This document shows positions 46,068 through 57,420 of a DNA stretch of 64,000 nucleotides, one piece after another; position 1 is the first letter of the stretch; each line of letters opens with the position of its first letter. A program made the position numbers and the translations under genes. This DNA is from Bolinopsis microptera. Its lineage: Eukaryota > Ctenophora > Tentaculata > Lobata > Bolinopsidae. The stretch is from assembly GCF_026151205.1 (NCBI RefSeq), contig NC_087083.1, positions 3,114,536 to 3,178,535 of the forward strand, written 5' to 3'. Below the pieces are notes generated by a model that searched no databases, was not told the origin of the DNA, and was given only the letters and a program-made list of their open reading frames with translations.

Positions 46068-46231
46068 TATGATCAGGGGTAGTAGCTGTATTAGTAGCTG
46101 TATTGGTTTCCAAGCATCGTCTTTCTGCAGTGTACCAAGCATAGGCATTATCATCGGACAGAGTGTACTCACCAATAACATAACAAATTGCCACATCCAA
46201 ATGCTTTGGACTAATAACCGCCGCCATACAG
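46068..46231 (-). CDS. PAN/apple-like module, second exon (locus 1)
   Basis: Acceptor ttctccag, donor cata/gtaatg, 54 codons plus split ones. SCMAAVISPKHLDVAICYV, IGEYTLSDDNAYAW and AERRC continue the cysteine pattern of the first exon. The frame would run to a stop at 46042 if unspliced. The proposed donor keeps phase 1 and is at the same place in the paralogue (56731). Confidence 0.65.
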
Positions 46232-46510
46232 CTGGAGAAATTAATACTGATTGTTAGGTTTTTATAGCAGTTTTATAATCAGTTTTATAAGCACTCCTGT
46301 GGTACTACTGCATGTGAGTCTTCTACATGTAACGCTCGTTGCACGTGTGTAATATGGCTCAAAAATGGTCAAGTCACCATTGTCAACCTGCAACAAAAAG
46401 GCAAGGCTTGGTTATAAGTGGCACTATGCCACTAATGATGAAAAAGAAGTCAAAGAGTAACAAATCATATACTTTGATGTTATAAAGTACTTAAAATTAT
46501 CAAAACTTAC

Positions 46511-46625
46511 CTCGATGTAGCGATACAGATATTCATACATGCTTTATCTGAAGAGTATTCAACTTCTTTTAAGACAGGTCCAAATGCCCTTAAGTCGGCT
46601 TTAAAGCAGCTCGGGTCAAGCCTCG
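46511..46625 (-). CDS. PAN/apple-like module, first exon (locus 1)
   Basis: Acceptor cattttacag, donor cgag/gtaagt. It encodes ARLDPSCFKADLRAFG, then YSSDKACMNICIATS. With the next exon it gives six cysteines spaced as in PAN/apple domains, which bind proteins or sugars outside the cell. Same length (115 bp) as the paralogue at 57060-57174. Confidence 0.7.
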
Positions 46626-46656
46626 CTGTAAAATGTTGATAGATATAGAAGAACTA

Positions 46657-47556
46657 CCTTATCGGACCTTATTTGGACGGACATTACATGAACGGACATA
46701 ATTATGAACGGACATTAATATGAACGCTCGAAGGCATTCAAAACCATCAAAAATCCGAATTTTTCAATTTTGTTGACGTTTTTTAAATTTCAGCAAATGA
46801 TTTTTAAATCCATTTTTTATACAGTAAGTAAGAAAAGCAGTCATTGAGCAGTAAAAATGTTAAAATATGTGTACTTGATCAGTGTCTAATATCACATATC
46901 ATCTTCATCAAATGAGTTTTCGTGCATGAAATAGTCCATGTTTAAAGCATCAGTGATTTCCAGCTTTAAGTTTATGGAAACCTTTTTTATCAAACTACCC
47001 CGGTCCTGCATTTCAGTGTTAACTTTTACAAGCCATTCGGCGTGAAGTGGTTTTATCTTAGACAACTTAAGGTTAACCTTAACATCACGTGGAGCTTTCC
47101 TAGCACTGTTTCATTAACGCCCCCGAGTAATATGAACTATAACAACGTCGGGCAATGTCCTTGGAAACATGATTTACCGTAATACTAATATCTAGAGGCT
47201 GGAACAAGTTTGTCATGTTGGCGGGGACTAGTTCATGAACTATGTTGTTGAGTGCCATAATTTCGTTGACTTTTTTCCGCCAAGAGACCCTTGAAAATAT
47301 CATATACTAGCAGAGTTTTCTGTGCCTCCGGCAGACCAAAGAGAACCTTTCCATCGTTAACTTACGGCACAATAAAGTTCTCAAAGTTGTCATATTCTGG
47401 ACAAAAAGTTCGAAATGAAAAAATTTTTGAAAAAATTTCAACGGACTTTAACTTGGACGGACATTAATTGAACGGACTTTATTTGAACGGACATTAAGAT
47501 GAACGCTAGGGCCTCCAGCGTTCAAGTAATGTCCGTCCAAATAAGGTCCGATAAGG
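46657..47556. mobile_element. 900-bp pogo-like DNA transposon relic, TA target
   Basis: Inverted ends ccttatcggaccttatttgg (46657) and its reverse complement at 47556, each flanked by TA. The paralogous intron near 59405-59420 reads agaagaactagatatcacg without the insert, proving the ends. The repeated gaacggacatta phrase is subterminal. Internally it holds a broken transposase segment. Confidence 0.9.
47100..47400 (-). pseudogene. Fragment of a pogo/Tigger-like DDE transposase
   Basis: LFGLPEAQKTLLVYDIFKG carries the aspartate region of the DDE domain. After a frameshift, HELVPANMTNLFQPLDIS follows, the strongly conserved stretch of pogo-like transposases. Both the N-terminus and the last acidic residue region are missing, so it is inactive. 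Confidence 0.75.
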
Positions 47557-47754
47557 TAGATATCACGTTTCAGAAGGTTGAATATTTATTATGTCTTGCT
47601 AAGTTTAATCTAAGTCATTGAATGTGGCATATGATATGAAAAGACTATGTCATCTACTATTTTGTTAATCTTGTGCAATCTATGTGGAATATCTTATAGT
47701 TATTCATCATGTCATCATTAACCTGCAAAAATTTATTGATTCACTCTGACTCAC

Positions 47755-47800
47755 CTTCAAAAGTATCTGGGCAGAGAAGAAGTATCGTCAATCCTATCAT
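47755..47800 (-). CDS. Signal-peptide exon, receptor locus 1
   Basis: An ATG is followed by MIGLTILLLCPDTFE with the donor gaag/gtgagt, phase 1. Short hydrophobic leader. The twin at 59611-59656 differs by one residue. The exon precedes the PAN exons in the order expected for a secreted or membrane protein. Confidence 0.65.
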
Positions 47801-48192
47801 CTTGTTATGTAATATTGTTCGCCGTTCCATTTACACGAAGCTAGATAACGGATTGATTATAAAACAAGGGTCAAAATAAAATTATAAAAATGTGTTGTTA
47901 TCACCTCGTTCAACAATTTTGTATTTTTCTTGATTCATTACCACCATGCTCCCATCCCCATCAACCCCATAACGGAATAACCATGCAACCCATCAAATAA
48001 AAAATTGACAGTATTAATTTGAACAAGCATAATCATATATTTATAAATTCAGTCAAAATTTATATAAGTATAATTATATTTTAAAAAGCGTGGGTCAGTA
48101 ATGCAAGCACAAAAGACAACTTTCAAAACAAAAGTTTTATGATGGCCGCACAAAGTCACAATAACATCATTTCCACCTAGGAATAAAATAAC
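47801..48192. other. 5' flank of receptor locus 1
   Basis: It resembles 59657-59850 as far as about 47995, so it belongs to the duplicated locus. It probably includes the promoter and 5' UTR. No clear TATA box or other signal. Confidence 0.4.
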
Positions 48193-51100
48193 TACTCCAG
48201 TAGCAGGGAGGAGTTGAGTGTGCACTTCGATGTATAGAGTTTTTTGCTGCTGAATCGGGTTAAATAGGTCATTGGTAACTCAAAAAATCGAGGGCCGCAT
48301 GTTGTGTCGCTAGTCCCAACCCTGTGGAGCCACGCCCATATTTCATATCAGGTGCGTATATGGGAAATATGTATCTCAGCTTCTGAAGGTCTTAGAGACT
48401 CAAACTTGAGTTTAAAATGACCGCAATGCACATGTTTATATTGGTACTATGAAGGTCATGAAAGCCCAAAATGCTTATTTTTGGAAAAAATTCAGAAAAA
48501 CCAATTTTCACTTGGGCGCGAGTAAAAAAATCTACACTAGAAATTGAGTGAAAATCGAGTAAGCAGTTCAGTGTCTACAACATTTCTAAACACAGGGTCC
48601 TCTGTTAGGTCATTCTAAATCAGAATTGATAAAGTAATCAAATTCTATTAGTAGTTTTAACCCTGTGGAGCCACGCCCATATTTCATGTTATGTGCGAAT
48701 ATGGGAAATTTGTATCTCAGCTTCTGAAGGTCTTAGAGACTCAAAGGTGGGCTTAAAATGACAGCAATGTACATGTTTATATTGGCACTATGAGGGTCAT
48801 GAAGGCCCAGAATGCTTATTTTTTGAAAAAATTCAGTAAAACCGATTTTCACTTGGGCGTGAGTAAAAATCGACTCTTAGAAGTTAAGTGAAATCGAGTA
48901 TGAAGTTCAGTGTCTGCAACGTTTCTAAACACAGGATCCTTTGTAAGATAATTCTGAATCAGAATTGATAAGGTACGCAAATTCTATTAGTAGTTTCAAC
49001 TCGGCTTCTGAAGTTCTGAACGTTGTAGGGGCCTCTTTTTGAGCTCAAACTAACTACGATGGCCACATTTATATACCAACTGTAAAGAACCGTAGGGTCT
49101 ATACTCTATAGTGCTTAGTTTTTAAAAACTCATTAAAAACTGTTTTAACCTTCATGCATCATAAAGTAGTAACATCAAACATGTAATTAATTATGGTATC
49201 TCGGGCTAAAAAAGTCTTATAGACATTTGCAGCACAGTAAAACGTTCAACATGAACACATTCGGATAACATTTATGGAGCAGCACATACCACCTAACTCT
49301 AATTTTGGTATAACTGCGAAAATAATCAGTTTCAGAAGCTCCTTCCAGCTATCTTAGGCTGCCTTCAGCTCCCTCTCTGGGGCTCTCTCCAGTACTGCTT
49401 GGCTATTATGACTAATCAACTTGAATCCAACCTCATGTAGCAGAATCTACTTCTAGCTACCTTCTGCTAACTCCATGTCAACTCTACCCAGCTACCACCA
49501 CCAGTACGTTATAATTTTCGATCTTTCTAGCAACCTCTGATATGAGTGCTTTCTCTGCTGCATCCAACAATTTCCAGCTCATTAAGGAAGAGGAAATTTG
49601 CTGTTTCTAGCAACCTCTAAACGCCAGAATAAAATGTACTGATGGTTGCTAGACAGGGCAAGAAGTAGCCCACTAGCTTAAGCTAAGGTTGCTAGAAATA
49701 GCAGAAGTTGGAGGAACCTTGGTGGTAGCTAAATAGAGGTAGCCGAAGTAGGTGAAAACAGCTGGAATTGGTGGTTTCTGCCATCTGGTGGTATAGTAGC
49801 TGGATAGAGGAAGAGGTAGCACTCATATCAGAGGTTGCTAGAAAGATCTAAAATTATAACGTACTGGTGGTGGTAGCTGGGTAGAGTTGACATGGAGTTA
49901 GCAGAAGGTAGCTAGAAGTAGATTCTGCTACATGAGGTTCGATTCAAGTTGATTAGCCATAATAGCCAAGCAGTACTGGAGAGAACCCCAGAGAGGGAGC
50001 TGAAGGCAGCCTAAGATAGCTGGAAGGAGCTTCTGAAACTGATTATTTTCGCAGTTATACCAAAATTAGAGTTAGGTGGTATGTGCTGCTCCATAAATGT
50101 TATCCGAATGTGTTCATGTTGAACGTTTTACTGTGCTGCAAATGTCTATAAGACTTTTTTAGCCCGAGATACCATAATTAAGTACATGTTTGATGTTACG
50201 ACTTTATGATGCATGAAGGTTAAAACAGTTTTTAATGAGTTTTTAAAAACTAAGCACTATAAAGTATAGACCCTATGTTGCTTTACAGTTGGTATATAAA
50301 TGTGGCCATCGTAGTTAGTTTGAGTTCAAAGAGAGGCCCCTACAACGTTCAGAAGCCGAGATAGAAAAGTCATTATATATTTGCGCCTGGGGGTAATTTA
50401 GGAGTTTTGCACCCTAGGGTTGAAACTAGTAATAGAATTTGATTACTTTATCAATTCTGATTTAGAATGACCTAACAGAGGACCCTGTGTTTAGAAACGT
50501 TGCAGACACTGAACTTCATACTCGATTTCACTTAACTTCTAAGAGTCGATTTTTACTCACGCCCAAGTGAAAATCGGTTTTACTGAATTTTTCCAAAAAA
50601 TAAGCATTCTGGGCCTTCATGACCCTCATAGTGCCAATATAAACATGTACATTGCGGTCATTTTAAGCCCACCTTTGAGTCTCTAAGACCTTCAGAAGCT
50701 GAGATACAAATTTCCCATATTCGCACATAACATGAAATATGGGCGTGGCTCCACAGGGTTAAAACTACTAATAGAATTTGATTACTTTATCAATTCTGAT
50801 TTAGAATGACCTAACAGAGGACCCTGTGTTTAGAAATGTTGTAGACACTGAACTGCTTACTCGATTTTCACTCAATTTCTAGTGTAGATTTTTTTACTCG
50901 CGCCCAAGTGAAAATTGGTTTTTCTGAATTTTCTCCAAAAATGAGCATTTTGGGCTTTCATGACCTTCATAGTACCAATATAAACATGTGCATTGCGGTC
51001 ATTTTAAACTCAAGTTTGAGTCTCTAAGACCTTCAGAAGCTGAGATACATATTTCCCATATACGCACCTGATATGAAATATGGGCGTGGCTCCACAGGGT

Positions 51101-51226
51101 TGGGACTAGCGACACAACATGCGGCCCTCGATTTTTTGAGTTACCAATGACCTATTTAACCCGATTAAGCAGCAAAAAACTCTATACATCGAAGTGCACA
51201 CTCAACTCCTCCCTGCTACTGGAGTA
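48193..51226. mobile_element. Palindromic foldback element, 3.03 kb
   Basis: Ends tactccagtagcagggagga at 48193 and its reverse complement at 51226. The arms run to about 49553 and from about 49808, near-identical, with a loop of about 250 bp. Each arm holds two direct subrepeats of about 340 bp (ccctgtggagccacgcccat at 48319 and 48662). The target could be TA, or an aac shared by both flanks. No coding frame. 1-373 is an older relative. Confidence 0.9.
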
Positions 51227-51647
51227 AACGAATTGTGACAAGTGTGAAAACAATCGAAATGTATTGAATGTAGATATGAGTGTCTTTAAAATACAGATAA
51301 CGTCAGAAAACGTCCTAAGATACTTACATATGCAACAAGACAACCGCCATCTTATAGCTTAGGACGCGAGGAAATTGAGGACTCTTACGAATAAATAATA
51401 AAACATTTTACAACAAATTACTGAACAAAAACAAATATCAAAACAACGAGAAATCATTTAAAATATCATGAAAGCACAAATGACTATAAATTAGAACAAA
51501 TATCAACATAAAATTCAGCCCTCCTCTTCTTCAGGTCAGTAACCCGATGCTTCCTTGAATCCTTGCTGCACACTCTTCGTTTGATTTATCAGGATCATAT
51601 CCGTACATCTTTGTGAATTTCAACTAGCCTCAGTCCCCCTTTTTTCA
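51227..51647. other. AT-rich stretch, paralogous to 59880-60010
   Basis: aaaacaacgagaaatcat and ttagaacaaatatcaacata occur in both places. Bases 51510-51600 resemble 60610-60690 (cctcttcttcaggtcagt, gatgcttcctt). On the minus strand this part reads YGYDPDKSNEECAARIQ, a possible decayed coding fragment of unknown family. Confidence 0.4.
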
Positions 51648-51858
51648 TCACAATCTGACGAACTGCTGTTCAGCTGGGACGGTGATCTTGACTGGTTGGA
51701 TAGCCGTACCTGGCCTCTTCCAGCGGATTCTTGTCGCTTCGAAATAAAGTTTCATCCCGATCTCTTCCAAAACTGCGGTTTCCAGAGCTGGAAGCTGTTC
51801 TTCCTCTTCTTCTTTTAACCCAAACACAATCAGGTTTCTGCTACTGTCCTCCTCTGCA
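51648..51858 (-). pseudogene. LINE ORF1-type RRM fragment
   Basis: The frame encodes EEDSSRNLIVFGLKEEEEE, LEEIGMKLYFEATRIRW, GTAIQPVKITVPAEQQ and FVRL before two stops. The RNxIVFGLKE start and the RPVKV-like strand are typical of the RNA-binding domain in ORF1 of non-LTR elements. No further element parts were found nearby. Confidence 0.6.
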
Positions 51859-52424
51859 GTCGTTTGTTACGTTTTACTATTGCAGATCATACCATAGTTG
51901 GTTCATGCGTTACTTTTCCAGGAAGAGTGCAATTAGTTCGTGAAGATTTGTTCGTGCGTTTAACTTTAAGTGCGGTTTTTTCGGAAACAATTAAAAATCT
52001 TTTATGACTGTTAATTAATGTCAGTTATCACATAGTCACATTGTCGGCAGTTGCAATAAATTCGTAGTTGCAGTATAGAGACATCTTGCTTTGTCCTGTT
52101 GATTCCCTTTCCCTTTCTGAACAATAATAACAGCATTCCACTCCTTTCCTTTGGTGGCATGCATTATAGCAGAAAGACGAGCAGGTAACGAGAGATCAAA
52201 CGCAAACGCAGGAGCTCGCCAGACAGTGCGTAAAAAAGAAACAGTCAAAGAGAAGTGATCAGCTCAACACGATCCATTGTTATCGCCACGTTCAAAGTAT
52301 ACCTGCGCAAAGTTATTTTGCGCGATCATCTGAATTAAACAATTTTCGGCGCGCGGTGCTGAACAGGAACTGACCAAGTACATTGTTAATTTCACCATGT
52401 TGATGTATTGTACGTATCCCACTA
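51859..52424. other. Unassigned noncoding stretch
   Basis: 52270-52345 is a reverse-complement match to 35140-35200 (gcgcaaaataactttgcgca type hairpin with 7-bp stem). Otherwise nothing is recognised. Confidence 0.4.
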
Positions 52425-52929
52425 CCTTACAAGACATATTTATGGCGGCCTAATTTGCGACGACCGAAATTTTGGCGGTCTGAAAATATGGCGAAATTGA
52501 ACAAAAACCGTCAAATTTCGGACGTCACCGAAAATAAGGGTATTTTTCATCATTTTTTGTGACAATAAGCAGTAAGGAAATTTCTGAAATTCGGTAAAAT
52601 CATGTTCAAACTTAGTCTGTATTAAGACTGTAAGACTTTCATGTTAGCACATACATGTATTTTAATGCAAATTTAAACTGTATTGCTTGACATTCAATTC
52701 GTCATTGGTGTGGTGATATTTGTCCCAAGATGCCAGAATTTATTTATTTATTTTACTTGATATTACTTTTTAGAAACAAAATAAAGCAGTGAAGGCACAG
52801 TCATTGAAATAAGCTAAAAGATAATGCGACGGATTCTATTACGACGACCGAAATTTTGGCGGTCCGAAAATATGGCGAAATCTTCGGAAAACCGCCACAT
52901 TTCGTACGTTATAAATATGTCTTGTAAGG
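52425..52929. mobile_element. 505-bp MITE with TA target
   Basis: Ends ccttacaagacatatttat (52425) and its reverse complement (52929), with TA on both sides. cgacgaccgaaattttggcg and gaaaatatggcgaaat occur as direct repeats near both ends. No transposase. The ccttA start resembles the 46657 element, so a pogo-like relation is possible. Confidence 0.85.
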
Positions 52930-53767
52930 TAGGCACTAATTGATAGCATCTCTACTATAATTTTGAGTTAGTATTACTATTTTGCACAGATCCGTGTCAG
53001 GTAGCATAAACAATAAACATATGGTTACATAGATGATAGAAATATACACGATTTTCAAATTCAATATGGAATTATATATTAACTGGGCGGCGCTCGGCCT
53101 GTCACTCCGCCATATCTGCATGCTGTGATGCTGCGTTTATAAACAGTAAAGACTGGGGTCCCAAGCTGTTGTATGGAATATAATAAAAAACGCCATCGCG
53201 GATCGGGAAATTGAGCGGCCATCCACAAAGGATCAGTGTTCGTGAGTAATTAAGTGTGTTCGGTTTTAAAATTGCATTTAGTGCGCACGAACCAACTATG
53301 GATCATATTACTTGCATTGTTTTTTTGTACACCTGCACTGAAGCTGTGAATTCTTGACTCTATAACCGCTGTTTCAGTTTGCACTGTCCCCTCAACCGTA
53401 ATCTTATGCAAAACCAGCAGCAGTCCTTTTGCCTTGTCTATTAGCGCTTCCGTCTTGAAGCTCTCAATTGTCTCCATCATGATGCTCATTTCATGCGTCC
53501 TAGTCTGCTGTCAGACGAAGTCTACCGCTGAGTCTGTTTATTTTATTACCATATTAACCATTATATTTTCATGGATAGAGAAATGTATGTCCCGGTCGTC
53601 CATATTCAGTCCTTTTCTCAAATTAATGCACCATCTAGCAACACAGCCCTCCACATCTTCTTGGTCATAATAATCGAAATCCTGAATTTTTTATAGCAAT
53701 TGACCGATAAACTAGGACCAGTGACCGAACTTTAGAGGGGGTCCCGGACCCCAACCGCCAAACATTG
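52930..53767. other. Mostly noncoding; one minus-strand open frame of unknown nature
   Basis: 53250-53489 (minus) is open for 79 codons with a mixed composition (METIESFKTEALIDKAKG) and no recognised motif. It might be an exon or chance. 53097-53116 matches 62440-62459, the seed of the minisatellite there. Confidence 0.3.
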
Positions 53768-54192
53768 CCTGCGGGGCAGCCACGCCTATATTTGGTCCAA
53801 TGCCCGGCCGCCAATTTTTTTGTTCTTTTTTGTGGTATTTTTGCCTTAGTATTCACATTTGAACAGATATTAAGCTAAAACTTACAGAGAATATGCAGTT
53901 TAGGCTTACCTTTCATATAAAGTAAGTCTCATTCAAAAATATTGATATTTGACCAATTTATGGGACGAATTCTACCAAATTTGGTGCGTATGCCCAAATA
54001 TGGGCATATGGTTTTTGGCTCATAACTCAGTCATTTTTGTCCAATCTTGATGAAATTTCATATATACGAGTTCAATTAAGAGACCATTAGCTACACGTAG
54101 AGCACCATAAACCTGGGGTTTGGGTATGTTCAGGGTATTTGGCTAAATCGGGCCTAATTTGGACCAAATATGGGCGTGGCTGCCCTGCGCGC
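53768..54192. mobile_element. MITE-like inverted-repeat element
   Basis: ggcagccacgcctatatttg near 53777 and its reverse complement (caaatatgggcgtggctgcc) near 54184 form inverted ends of about 30 bp. The exact limits and target are unclear. The agccacgcccatatttc phrase is shared with the 48193-51226 arms, hinting at a common ancestor. Confidence 0.6.
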
Positions 54193-55419
54193 ACCGTTAT
54201 CTCGAAATCAAGTTTCACAAAACAATACCTAAGCTGTAAAACTAAAAGCTTATTTTAATTTATATTGCTATTTTATAAAATTATAGTTTTTCCATAGCAT
54301 ATTGATACATTTACAATTACAATCCAGGCTTTCGGAGTTGACAAATGTGGATATAACTGTAGCTGTTCTGTGTTCGATCATCAAAACGGGATAAGTTGTC
54401 AATGAATTCTCGGGGGGAGAAACGAACGGACTTTGCGGCTTCGCTTAACTTTCAAAGCGTGCGAGGGAAAAATTAAATTAAATTCACAGAAAGGAAACCA
54501 AATTGTGGGTTTTAATTCGAGAATGGCACATAATTTGGTTTCCTTCCGGCGAATTTGATAAAACTTTGGCCATTTTAGTTCGACTTTTATTTTATTTTAT
54601 TGCTTGACTTATTATTTGATTAATTTGTTTCTTTCTTACAAAGTACGTTATTTTTATTTGAATCCGATATAATTATAATAAAGAGAACTAAACGAGAATT
54701 ACATAACTTGATTGACTGTTTTACGTAATATAAAACTCATGATGTGTGCTAAATCTGATCTGTTAATTGTGGTCAATAACATGAACTGGTTAGTGGTTAC
54801 ACTGTTATAGATGATAATATTGTAATCACAAAAATAGCAATGCATAGTGAATAAATAAGCATTATAGCAAGTTATTATCTCGGCAACCTCAAAAGACAAA
54901 AAGTACAATAGAATATGATATTGTCGAGTTTTATAATATTCCTACGAGGGAGTTAATTACCGGCAAGAAATTAAATGAACACACGACTTACTTTAAGTAA
55001 TTGTTACATGCTATCAACATAATAATATAGAAAAATGTAATACTCTGTTCTTCAATAAACAATAATTATAAAGAAGTACTGACTACTGCTGCTAAAACAT
55101 TAAAATTATAACGAACCATGATACTGATCAATAAAATTTCGATATTCAGACTTATCAAGTAGACAAATCGACCTTTTCATAATCCAAAATGGCAATCTGG
55201 TCCACTAGAACTCTAGAAGCCTCCAATGTTGTGTTCTCTGCGGGTGCGAAATTTTTTGACTATGGAATATTAGCCCTAATTGCTCACATCCAATCTATTT
55301 GGTCGGCGCTAGAAATATCAGAAATAACTAACGCGTATTTTGATTTAAGAAAATGCAAAAGTTTGTACTGTAGGCATGATTCGGGCGAGCGATTTAACGA
55401 GAGCCGGCTGGATAACCCA
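54193..55419. other. 3' flank of receptor locus 2
   Basis: 54830-54910 matches the flank at 10490-10690 downstream of the locus 1 tail exon. A hairpin (ggaaaccaaatt / aatttggtttcc) lies at 54496-54543. 55189-55485 is open on the plus strand but overlaps the tail exon antisense. Confidence 0.5.
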
Positions 55420-55834
55420 TTACTTCTCATAACTTGGAACGTATTGATCATTATCCACAGCAACATCAGACAAAGTTGGATCTGAAGACAGCGGCTCCTC
55501 TCGCACATTTATAGCTGGCTGCAGTTGTACTGGAATAACAATTGGTGGGCCCACCGGATAACCCATTAATTCTTCATAACTTGGAACGTATTGATCATTA
55601 TCCACAGCAACATTAGGCAGAGTTGGATCTGAAGACAGCGGCTCCTCTCGCATATTATAGCTGGCTGCAGTTGCACTGGAACAACAATTGGTAGGTTGGT
55701 GGGACGTACTGTGTGTTGTTCCATCACATGCCGTCTTGATACTTTTTTACAAATACACAAAACCACGGCGACTAATAATATAGCCGCTATTAGTATTACA
55801 ATGCCAACGATCGTCGAAGAAGTATGTGTCTTAT
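55420..55834 (-). pseudogene. Transmembrane plus duplicated tail exon (locus 2), frameshifted
   Basis: Acceptor ctcttttgcag, phase 1. DKTHTSSTIVGIVILIAA and ILLVAVVLCICKKVSRRH give a stalk, a membrane helix and a basic stop-transfer. The tail carries the same unit twice: PVQLQPAI, REEPLSSDPTL and DNDQYVPSYEELMGYP. A one-base deletion near 55655 (cgcatattatag against cgcacatttatag in the second unit) throws the second half out of frame. The second unit ends early (SYEK, stop). YEEL fits YxxPhi or ITIM-like motifs. Expressed as annotated, the protein would stop at 55566. Confidence 0.65.
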
Positions 55835-55929
55835 CTGCAAAAGAGTAACAGTCAAATATTTAAACCGCAAAACCTTCTACAATCACTCTCAATGAATATT
55901 ATATACTCATAGTCATATGAGTTGCAAAT

Positions 55930-56031
55930 AAGCAAATATCAGTAGGCCACGACCGCTCCTGGAAATCCCTGTCTCTCCGTCCTTAACCGATGGAGTTGCA
56001 CCAGGTGCGGTGGTAACAGTTGCTACACGTT
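55930..56031. other. Highly conserved 90-bp block, copy 2
   Basis: Near-identical to 31993-32083 (ccacgaccgctcctggaaat to caccaggtgcggtggtaac). It lies in the same relative place, between the spacer exon and the tail exon, as copy 1 lies next to the 32154 spacer. Confidence 0.6.
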
Positions 56032-56048
56032 GTATACCTCTTTCGTGC

Positions 56049-56068
56049 ACGCGAAGCGTGCACTCAGG
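56049..56068. other. G+C-rich hairpin
   Basis: gtgcacgc-gaa-gcgtgcac, an 8-bp perfect stem, directly beside the conserved block. Confidence 0.8.
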
Positions 56069-56188
56069 CCAGCCAGCCGCCACGCGCGATCAAAAGGGGT
56101 TGCAGCGTACGTGTCAAGGTAACAGAGCTCTAAGACTCCAGAAGTCTGTTGTCGATATCTATGATTAATATGAATATGTAGTATTTAC

Positions 56189-56336
56189 CTTGGGAGTCTC
56201 CCCCCCCATATTGATATAACTGCAGGAGCTGCAGTTGTACTCGAACAATACCAACAATAATAGGAAGTAGAAGAAGGAGAAGTAAGTTCAGCTCCATGAT
56301 CACCTCCGTAAGGTAAAGTGCTAGTAAAACCTGGAT
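56189..56336 (-). pseudogene. Spacer exon of locus 2 with a G-run frameshift
   Basis: Acceptor atttttcag, donor caag/gtaaat. It starts PGFTSTLPYGGDHG like the other spacers. The exon is 148 bp, one more than a phase 1-1 exon allows; removing one base of the G8 run at 56200-56207 restores the common end (DSQ and phase 1). Either a true indel or an assembly error in the homopolymer. Confidence 0.6.
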
Positions 56337-56730
56337 CTGAAAAATAAGTATTATTTTAAAAGTAGTTGAGTTGTAAAAGTAATAAATTCAGAAAAATTTC
56401 TTTATGGGAGTCTATGGGAGTTTAACTAGTTGATCATCATTCATTTTTTCATCAAGAAACTTATTTTACTTCGGTTTTTTCCAACAGCCACATTGTTACA
56501 CAAGTGCAACCAGCATTCTTATGTATTTCTCTAGAACATTGACTACGTCGTATTTTGAGCCGAGTTTTTGACGTACGCGTATTTAACAACGATGTTTTAT
56601 AGTGCCGAAACCTTTTTGGCTGGGTCGAATGTTTTTATTGCCTTTCGACCAGTATGACGAAATACAAGTGGTGCCAAAGCTTTTTCACAAAAGAGTTAGA
56701 GCAGAGTAAGTTTATCAAATATTTCATTAC

Positions 56731-56894
56731 TAGGATCAGGAGTATAAGAAGGATCGAAGCATAGTCTCTCAGCACTGTACCAACTGGAAGAGGAACTAGC
56801 GTAATCTATATTTACGTCGATCAAATCGTACTCTCCAATAGCGTAAACAACTTGTCACAGCCAATACTTTGGATCAGTAACCGCCGCCATACAG
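56731..56894 (-). pseudogene. PAN/apple-like module, second exon (locus 2), nonsense
   Basis: Same length and splice sites as 46068-46231. DCMAAVTDPKYWL is followed by tga, and the Cys of AICYV is replaced (QVVYAIG). The rest of the frame (GEYDLIDVN, AERLC) is open. Confidence 0.7.
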
Positions 56895-57059
56895 CTGGAG
56901 AAATTAATACTTATTGTTAGGTTTTTGAAAGACTACTGTCAGTTTCATGAGCATGTGAGTCTTTGGCAAAAATTGGTAAGTGGCACTAATGATGAAAAAG
57001 AAGTCATACGTACTTTGATTTTATAGTATAAGAATATATGTAAAATTATCAAAACATAC

Positions 57060-57174
57060 TCCGGTGTAGCGATGCAGGTATTCAAACATGCCTCATCTGA
57101 AGAGTATCCAACTCCTTTTAAAACAGGTCCAATTGCTCTTTTGTCGGCTCTGAAGCAGCTCACGTCAAGCGTCG
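57060..57174 (-). CDS. PAN/apple-like module, first exon (locus 2)
   Basis: Acceptor tttcacag, donor ccgga/gtatgt. ATLDVSCFRADKRAIG and YSSDEACLNTCIATP; intact and 115 bp like its paralogue at 46511-46625. Part of a locus that is broken further downstream. Confidence 0.65.
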
Positions 57175-57420
57175 CTGTGAAAGTTTATATGGCGATAGGT
57201 ATAGAAGAACTATATTTCACTTGCTACACGTTGTATACCAGCTCTCGTCATGCACGCCGGCCGCGCTCGATCAAAAGGGGTTGCAGCGTGTGTCAAGATT
57301 TTACGTTTTACTGATTTAGAAGGTTGAATATTTAGAACGTCATGCTGAGTTTTCCTCATGTCATTGAATGTGGCATATGATACGAAAAAACTATGTCATC
57401 TATTATTTTGTTTATATATA

